This document shows, piece by piece, positions 6,339-10,933 of a stretch of DNA of 10,933 bases. The notes under the pieces are model-generated. The model ran no database searches, was not told the origin of the DNA, and saw only the letters and a list, made by a program, of their open reading frames with translations. Numbering within the stretch: the stretch's first letter is position 1; every line of letters begins with the position of its first letter. The position numbers and the translations under genes are program-made. This DNA comes from Synergistales bacterium (GTDB lineage Bacteria > Synergistota > Synergistia > Synergistales > Synergistaceae), in the NCBI GenBank assembly GCA_026002695.1, contig BOCB01000052.1, positions 1-10,933 of the forward strand, written 5' to 3'.

Positions 6339-7415
6339 CTATAATCTTCTCCAGTGCCTATTTTCTATCCTCGAAGGCTCAATAACATCCACTTCCTGTG
6401 GTTCTCCAGAAACATCAGCCTCATGTGTGCGTACTTCCCGCTCGGGAGCGTCTCCCGCTTCGGCGGGAGCAGAGCCGGTATCCAGTAATCTCCCGCCCTC
6501 ATGTAGCCCATCCCCGTATCGTCCGTCCTCCACTCCGTGTTCGGGTCTTGCGCCATTTCCCTCAGCGTCGCTTCGTCCGTCAACGGTTCGAGTAATCCCA
6601 GCGCTCTCAGTTTCTCCGTGTCCTTCGGGTCGAATGGGTCGCTGTTCGCCCGGAGTTCCGCTATCTCTTGTTCGCTCAAATTCGTCGTTGCCATATGTGT
6701 CGCCCCTTTCCTCAGCAATGGATTTCTCCAGATTGTATGTCTTTACAGTCCGCTCTATCTGGCGCAGCACCTGATCCGCCAGCTCGGAAGCAACGCCGCC
6801 GAGTTCGGTTACAGCGGCGGGCTTCTCAAAGTACACGATGTCGGCAAACTGTTCACTCATCCCGCTTGTGTCAATACCGCAGCGGGATAAGACTATGCAA
6901 AGCGCCGTTGCCCCGATGAGATTAGAATATCCTTCGTCCATGTCATTCGCGGCTAAGTCGGATATTATGGCGGTCAGCTTTTCTTTGACGGTATTTCCTT
7001 TGTACTCCTCGCCGTAGACCGCGTTCAGCATATCCATGACCGGCGCTTCGTGTTCGGAGGTCATGCGCCACAACTCCACCGGGCGGTATTTCTCGCTCGG
7101 AACGTATCGGCTTTGCTGTGTGTCGCTTATATCAAAGACGTAGCGCAAGCGCGGTGTTCCGTCGCTGTAAGAGACGAGAGGAATACCGCTTGAACCTTTC
7201 CTTATCCACCGTCCAAAAGTCTTGTTCCACTGCGGCAGCTCCGCGCAGGCCATAGCGTCAGGACGGCAAGCGTGAAGCAAAACCTTGTCCTCAAACGGAT
7301 ATTTGTAGTGCGCCGATGTGTTTTGCAGGAACTCGAACCAATTTCCCGCGCTCCGCGCAACGTCCGATTGATGCCGTTTCGTAAGCTCTATGGCTTCTCC
7401 TAATTTGTTGGGCAT
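6339..7415 (-). pseudogene. N-terminal part of giant conjugative helicase/methylase-type protein, truncated
   Basis: Residues about 15-225 match the conserved N-terminal region of the giant SNF2-helicase/methylase conjugation proteins of Bacillota: NWFEFLQNTSAHYKYPFEDK, LLHACRPDAMACAE, WNKTFGRWIRKGSSGIPL and RLRYVFDISDT. Residues about 240-345 form the low-complexity, charged and glycine-rich linker also usual there. The frame then stops at 358, whereas the family runs to more than 2000 residues with methylase and helicase domains. The last dozen residues look unrelated, so the break lies near 6370-6340. GGAGGTGAT just upstream supports the ATG at 7415. The missing middle and C-terminal pieces lie at about 4148-4348 and 921-2048 on the same strand. 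The intact start and ribosome site mean that a stable 358-residue product is possible. Confidence 0.8.
6365..6694 (-). CDS. TnpV-like small protein nested out of frame in helicase linker
   Basis: This 109-residue ORF on the same strand lies in another frame within the low-complexity linker of the helicase fragment. Its C-terminal half (GDYWIPALLPPKRE, then GKYAHMRLMFLENHRK) has the pattern of TnpV proteins of Tn4451-type mobilisable elements (GDYxIPNLxLP..., IGxYGxxRxxYLxExRR). TnpV is a small transposon-encoded protein of unsettled function. The start at 6694 (MATTNLSEQEI) has AAAGGGG upstream; an in-frame start at 6718 is possible. TnpV proteins usually continue for tens of residues past this point, and here the stop comes soon after LLSLRG, near where the helicase frame also loses its match. 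It may therefore be cut by the same rearrangement. Which of the two frames is translated, or whether both are, is unsettled. Confidence 0.5.
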   Translation of the reverse strand: MATTNLSEQEIAELRANSDPFDPKDTEKLRALGLLEPLTDEATLREMAQDPNTEWRTDDTGMGYMRAGDYWIPALLPPKRETLPSGKYAHMRLMFLENHRKWMLLSLRG

Positions 7416-7442
7416 TCCATATCACCTCCAAACAATAATGCG

Positions 7443-7464
7443 CTTGGGGCAAAATTGCCCCAAG
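7443..7464. terminator. Perfect 10-bp-arm hairpin between small ORF and helicase fragment
   Basis: CTTGGGGCAA (7443-7452) and TTGCCCCAAG (7455-7464) are exact complements separated by AA. It lies after the small acidic ORF and before the helicase ribosome site on the minus strand. There is no T-run on either side, so it may be an mRNA processing or stability hairpin or a protein-binding palindrome rather than a full terminator. Confidence 0.45.
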
Positions 7465-7475
7465 ACTGCAACCGG

Positions 7476-7595
7476 CTACTCTTCGTCGAGGTCTATATCC
7501 TCGATGTCATCAGCGGCTTCCGGCGCGCATAAAATTTCGCGTATACGCTCCACTATTTCCTCGATTTCAAGGTCAGATTCAATCAAGCTCTTCAC
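7476..7595 (-). CDS. Small acidic protein, unknown function
   Basis: This short ORF encodes 39 residues from a GTG at 7595, or 36 from a TTG at 7586. The TTG is better placed behind GGGGGTGA. The peptide is strongly acidic: SDLEIEEIVERIREIL predicts an amphipathic helix, and the tail DDIEDIDLDEE is almost all acid. It sits 24 bases after the ArdC-like gene and before the helicase gene, as a member of the same minus-strand operon. Small acidic proteins in such places can be DNA mimics or partners of neighbouring proteins, but I recognise no family. The ribosome site and coding-like periodicity are the only support. Confidence 0.45.
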   Translation of the reverse strand: MKSLIESDLEIEEIVERIREILCAPEAADDIEDIDLDEE

Positions 7596-7619
7596 CCCCT
7601 TTTCGTGTCGGCTTATCTA

Positions 7620-8939
7620 TCAGCGGGAGAACTCCGTGTCCGGCACTTGGTCTTTGGACGGTATGCTCACTCTCCCTTTTCGCTCCTTGTCGTGGGAGAT
7701 TGAGATTTTTTGCCCCATGAGTTCTGTAAATCCCTCCGGGTTGTCGATTTTGCCGAGGTTGTGGATTATTCCTCTGCCCGCTCCAATCCGCTGAACGGCG
7801 TGGGAGCTGTACGCATGGATAATTTCCCCGCTGTACGTCCTGTTCGCCTGAGCCGCCGTTACGAGAGACGTTTCGCCCATGATTGACTTTGCCGCTATAA
7901 CGGGGTTTATTGTGTCCGGCGTTTGAATATCGCCTGCTTTACCCCTCGTCTTTTCGTATGCGAGCGTGTAGTCCGCTATTTTCGCGGCGTCCCTGACCGC
8001 CTTGTAAAACTCTTTGTAGTCGTTTTGGAGAGACGCCAACCAGTTTTGCGTATAGGCGGCGTGTCCTTCTATGTGCTTTTCCATATCCTCCGGCGACAGC
8101 GACATACCTATCTCCTGAAAGACGAAAGCGCTCGCCATCTCGGCGCGGAGTTCCTCCATCGCGTATTCAGGTGAACCGAAGGATTTGCCTAAACCGTCGC
8201 GGTTCATTCTGGAAGAATGTCCGGTCGAATGGGCTATCTCGTGCAAAGTGGTGGAGTAAAAATCTTCGGACGTCTTGAAATGTTCCCTGTTAGGAATTTG
8301 TATAACGTCTCGACTATAACTGTACCCTGCCGTCTTAAATCCGTACTGAATAGGTACTCCGCAGTTGTCTATGATTGCCTCGGCGCGTTCGTGATACCGA
8401 AACTCCGCCTGTTCGGGCGTTTCGATTGTGAGCGGCTCTATCCCGCTGATTTGCGAGGCGTTAAAGACCGAGTATGTCTTGGCGATAAAGACTGTCTGCC
8501 CCTCCAACATCTTCTCGATGTCCTCCTGGGAAGCGCCGCCCTCCGTCATCTCTTGAATTTTCCTCTCAAGAAATTCAGCTCCTTTCTTAGTGCCGGACGG
8601 GTCATACTCGGTATAGAACTCGATTTTGGTGCCGTGTTCGCCCTTGTTGACCGAATAGCCCTCTCCCTGCGCCTGTTTGAACGTCATCCGGCGCGGGTCC
8701 GCGTAGTTCTTCTCCATAGCCGCGACTGCGAGGTACGCGATATTGACGCCGTTGTAACGGCGTTCCGTCTTTGTGTTGTACGGCAGGCCGATATTCGGCG
8801 ATGTCCACGGCCTTTGCCGGAAGGCTTCACCCCGCTCCATCGTGGCGATGATTTTCTTCGTGAACTCCTGACGGAATTCCTCTGCCTTGTTGTGCGGCTT
8901 CGGCCAGTTAAATTCGTCTAAAACAGATTTTTCAGCCAT
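7620..8939 (-). CDS. ArdC-like antirestriction protein: ssDNA-binding domain, zincin protease, KfrB-like tail
   Basis: Family knowledge: ArdC-type proteins protect incoming conjugative DNA from restriction, with an N-terminal single-strand DNA-binding domain and a zincin metalloprotease domain. Here residues about 18-165 match ArdC_N (RRYNGVNIAYL, RRMTFKQA, NKGEHGTKIEF, YSVFNASQ). The zincin part has the HExxH motif HEIAH (233-237), then RMNRDG.G..FGSPEYAMEELRAEM, whose downstream glutamate is the likely third zinc ligand. Residues about 368-425 (RTYSGEIIHA..HAVQRI..GRGIIHNL) form a KfrB-like domain, like the one at the end of the helicase remnant at 921-2048. The ATG at 8939 lies five bases after the relaxase stop, with the ribosome site GGGGAGGTAAGGA overlapping that stop, so translation is coupled. 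All key residues are present, so it may still work although its neighbours are broken. Confidence 0.9.
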   Translation of the reverse strand: MAEKSVLDEFNWPKPHNKAEEFRQEFTKKIIATMERGEAFRQRPWTSPNIGLPYNTKTERRYNGVNIAYLAVAAMEKNYADPRRMTFKQAQGEGYSVNKGEHGTKIEFYTEYDPSGTKKGAEFLERKIQEMTEGGASQEDIEKMLEGQTVFIAKTYSVFNASQISGIEPLTIETPEQAEFRYHERAEAIIDNCGVPIQYGFKTAGYSYSRDVIQIPNREHFKTSEDFYSTTLHEIAHSTGHSSRMNRDGLGKSFGSPEYAMEELRAEMASAFVFQEIGMSLSPEDMEKHIEGHAAYTQNWLASLQNDYKEFYKAVRDAAKIADYTLAYEKTRGKAGDIQTPDTINPVIAAKSIMGETSLVTAAQANRTYSGEIIHAYSSHAVQRIGAGRGIIHNLGKIDNPEGFTELMGQKISISHDKERKGRVSIPSKDQVPDTEFSR

Positions 8940-8944
8940 ATTCC

Positions 8945-10738
8945 TTACCTCCCCTGTTCCTCTTGCGCTTCCTTAGCGCGTGTTTCAAGCTCGCGCAGTC
9001 TCTCCTCCTTGGAATCCCTGCCCTCGATTTTCATAAGCCGAGGGCGGTATTTCACGCTCTGTTCGTATTGCGATAACCCCCTAAGCCCAAAGACGAAATT
9101 TCCCGTCGTCTCTCGCGCGTATCGCCACCAATCCCTGCTCCCGTACTTCGAGTTGAAGTCAGGCTCGCTCATCGCCTCACGCCTCATAACCGGCGCGTTC
9201 TTCTCGATGGCGCTCTGTATCTGTCCCTGTGAATATCCCGTAACCCTTAACCGGACGCCTATCATGCCGTCTATGCGGGAAAAATCCGGTTTTTCTCCTT
9301 CGCTTTGGCGCGATATGATGTCCTTGTAGTGCGCTAAATACGCAGCCTTCGGGTTGTTCGTGCCGCTGATGTGATCCAATTCGTATTTTTCACTCGTATC
9401 ATCTGGATATTGATTGAATACTGTTTGTTTATCCTGCTCATTCTTCACTGGTGTGTCCGCCTCTTGTTTATGCTGATTTATGGTGCGCGACTTGCCGTTC
9501 TCAATATCTTTTGCGAGCTCTGGATTGGAAATTTTCAGATTGTGCTTGATAGCAAGTGCGATACAAATCTTCTTGTACTCGTCCGTGCCGTTTACGATGG
9601 CGCTTCCCCATTTTTGATTGGCGAGTTGCAGCGCGGCGAGTATGGCCGCCTCGTCGAGTTTGCGTCCGAGGACTATCTTCTTGCCGTAGTCTATAAACTC
9701 GGCATGAGCGCCATCCCTCGAATACGCTACGCCACCCTTGTTGCCGAACGTTGGCGTGAAAGCGCGTAAATCCGCTTGTACATCTGAGCGCATACCGCTT
9801 CCGTGGATACTCCCCTGATGTGGGTACCTGAACGCGAGGAGCGTGTTCTGGTCTTTCTCACGCTCCAACCACTCCTTGAAACTTACGAAGCGATGAGGAT
9901 ATTGCAGTTTTAATCCATCCAGTTCCTGTTTTTGTATATCAGCAAGATTGAGTTTTTCCTTGGCGTGTTTCGCCGCTAAAACACTGCGCTTGTGATTAAG
10001 AAGCGCCCCGTGTCCTTTCCATGAGCCGGTAAATTCGGCATCGCGCTCGGATTTTTGTTGCCTACGCAATGAAGCTCGCTCATTTTTATGCTGTTCACAG
10101 ACAGCGGAGCGAGATTCCTTTTTATCTTTGAAATATTCCTCTCTCGCCGCCTTGAAACGCTCCCATTCGCCCCTGACCTCTTTTTTAGCCGCTTGCTCGA
10201 TGGGTTCCACCGTTCTTTCTGTGATACACAGTTCCGCCGGGCGGGGTGAATACTCCCCAAACCGCGAAGTGAGCTTTGACATACTCGCTTCGCGTGAAGC
10301 CTTCGACGCCTTTACGACGACTGATCCGATTTTAAGAACAGCGCCGCTCCCTTTAGCCTCAAACGCTATACCGCGTTCCGCGAGCTTTTCATGCAGCTCA
10401 GTCCAATTTTTCGCGTCGCGGATTATGGGAGCGGCGACCTCCTGAGCAATTCGCTCCGCACTTTTTATCGCCGTGTGCGCTTCGCTGTCGCGCGCGGAGG
10501 AGGATATTGCGGGCTCATCCTTTTGATTTTTCTCTATGAGCTTCCCATCCACGACAGAGTAAAAACCGCTCTGCTCAACTTCCCAGCCCTGAGCAAGTTC
10601 TATTTTTCGCGCCGCCCGTTCGAGCGCTTTGTGTGTCCATCTTCCGGCAGGTTGAATTGCTTTGTACGTTTCGGGGTCTATCTTGTTGACAACAATATGA
10701 ACGTGGCGGTTTTGTGTATTCGCGTGAAGTGCCCTCAA
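8945..10738 (-). pseudogene. MOBP/TraI-like conjugative relaxase lacking its N-terminus
   Basis: Relaxases nick oriT and pilot the transferred strand. This frame starts at a TTG (10738) directly on the metal-binding motif ALHANTQNRHVHIVVNKID (His at residues 5, 12 and 14), which in the TraI/MobA(P) family lies well over a hundred residues from the start. The catalytic tyrosine near the true N-terminus is absent. Downstream features fit the family: a WTELHEKLAERGIAFEAKGSG block (112-132), a charged coiled coil (185-275), an LPD7-like segment about 335-410 (FIDYGKKIVLG, AALQLANQKWG, ISNPEL) and a C-terminal DWWRYARE.TGNFVFGLRGL block. The frame is open further to 10795, but that sequence (RSWFFIGCG) does not look like the family. 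Upstream DNA belongs to a probable insertion sequence on the other strand. The residual product, if made, should not nick DNA. Confidence 0.82.
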
Positions 10739-10761
10739 ACCACAGCCAATAAAAAACCAAG

Positions 10762-10832
10762 ACCTCGCTGGCCTGTTGCGAGAACAGGTGGTAAGCTATG
10801 TTTGCCAAGAACAAAAGCTTCACCGGCGAGGT
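10762..10832 (+). promoter_or_regulatory. Stem-loop hiding the transposase ribosome site
   Basis: ACCTCGCTGG (10762-10771) pairs with CCGGCGAGGT (10823-10832) over 10 bp with one G-U. The 3' arm contains GAGGTG, the ribosome site for the ATG at 10842. Inside sits a second hairpin, CCTGTT (10772-10777) with AACAGG (10783-10788). In transcripts that enter from outside, the ribosome site would be masked. A transcript started between the arms would lack the 5' arm and be free. This matches the known protection strategy of IS10 and IS50 against read-through expression. Confidence 0.6.
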
Positions 10833-10841
10833 GCATCTATT

Positions 10842-10933
10842 ATGTCGGAAAACTATAACAGAATCAAGATAGAATTTACGGATGGAATGAGTAATACAAC
10901 ACCTTATGCGAGCTTAATTTTTATGGCTAAATT
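10842..10933 (+). CDS. Transposase N-terminus, IS1380-like (cut by window edge)
   Basis: Thirty codons are visible: MSENYNRIKIEFTDG, then SNTTPYASLIFMAK. The pattern (a short basic start, a strand ending in FTD, then TPxAxLxxMxxL) recalls the N-termini of IS1380-family DDE transposases, which carry a TxxxGLxLLxEFL-type segment here. The ATG has GAGGTG nine bases upstream. The ORF points away from the disrupted relaxase, as expected of a transposase near the left end of its element. The visible part is too short for a firm family call; another plus-strand gene is possible. Confidence 0.45.
   Translation, partial: MSENYNRIKIEFTDGMSNTTPYASLIFMAK

Larger units (their letters stand above)
10739..10933 (+). 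mobile_element. Left end of a probable insertion sequence (IS1380-like)
   Basis: From about 10739 the minus strand stops resembling a relaxase, and the plus strand carries a structured leader and the start of a transposase-like ORF. IS1380 elements usually begin with CC, and CCACAGCC begins at 10740, a possible left end. The exact end, the right inverted repeat and the target duplication lie outside the window or cannot be fixed, so the boundary is approximate. Confidence 0.45.

Noticed and set aside
8217..8921. 234-codon plus-strand ORF opposite the ArdC-like gene
   Set aside because: It lies wholly antisense to a well-supported gene with an intact HEIAH motif; its translation resembles no family and it has no convincing ribosome site.
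10683..10695. TTGTTGACAACAA dyad, like the one at the GTPase promoter
   Set aside because: It lies inside the relaxase codons for IVVNK, a conserved protein motif, so the resemblance is probably coincidental.
10391..10858. 155-codon plus-strand ORF across the relaxase start and IS end
   Set aside because: It is antisense to conserved relaxase sequence and crosses the probable insertion junction, so it is a chance reading frame.

Overview
The window is a rearranged stretch of a conjugative element (integrative element or plasmid). The transfer genes all lie on the minus strand and carry accessory cargo on the plus strand. Strong GGAGG-type ribosome sites, a MOBP-type relaxase with a polyvalent LPD7-like region, an ArdC-like zincin, a VirD4/TraG coupling protein and a very large helicase/methylase-type conjugation gene suggest an anaerobic, gut-type bacterium, Bacillota (Clostridia/Negativicutes) or possibly Synergistota. 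The taxon is an inference. No rRNA, tRNA or CRISPR array is visible.

Reading the minus strand from the right: a relaxase gene without its N-terminus (10738-8945), an ArdC-like antirestriction protein with a KfrB-like tail (8939-7620), a 36-39 residue acidic ORF (7595-7476), and the N-terminal part of the giant helicase/methylase-type protein (7415-6339). A TnpV-like ORF is nested out of frame in its linker (6694-6365). A small chimeric remnant follows (4453-3977), whose middle resembles an internal piece of the same giant protein. Next come the giant protein's C-terminal part with a second KfrB-like domain (2048-921) and the start of the coupling protein (895 to the left edge). The three giant-protein pieces are in the native order and orientation, so one long gene appears to have been invaded twice and its centre lost.

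Two plus-strand cargo modules fill the gaps. Module one (about 2208-3972) is a MATE-family efflux pump with its own extended -10 promoter, a roughly 290-nt leader, a strong intrinsic terminator upstream of the gene (likely attenuation) and a perfect 21-bp-arm palindrome after the gene. Module two (about 4442-6330) has a near-consensus promoter, a dyad over the -35, and two adjacent homologous YfjP/Era-like GTPase genes. Only the first GTPase carries a glycine-zipper-like tail that might act at a membrane. This A+T-richer pair is the best candidate here for a poorly described, perhaps defensive, system.

At the right edge a plus-strand ORF begins that resembles the N-terminus of an IS1380-like transposase. 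Its ribosome site is buried in a long stem-loop, and the relaxase reading frame loses its family resemblance at the same place. The simplest reading is an insertion sequence inside the relaxase gene.
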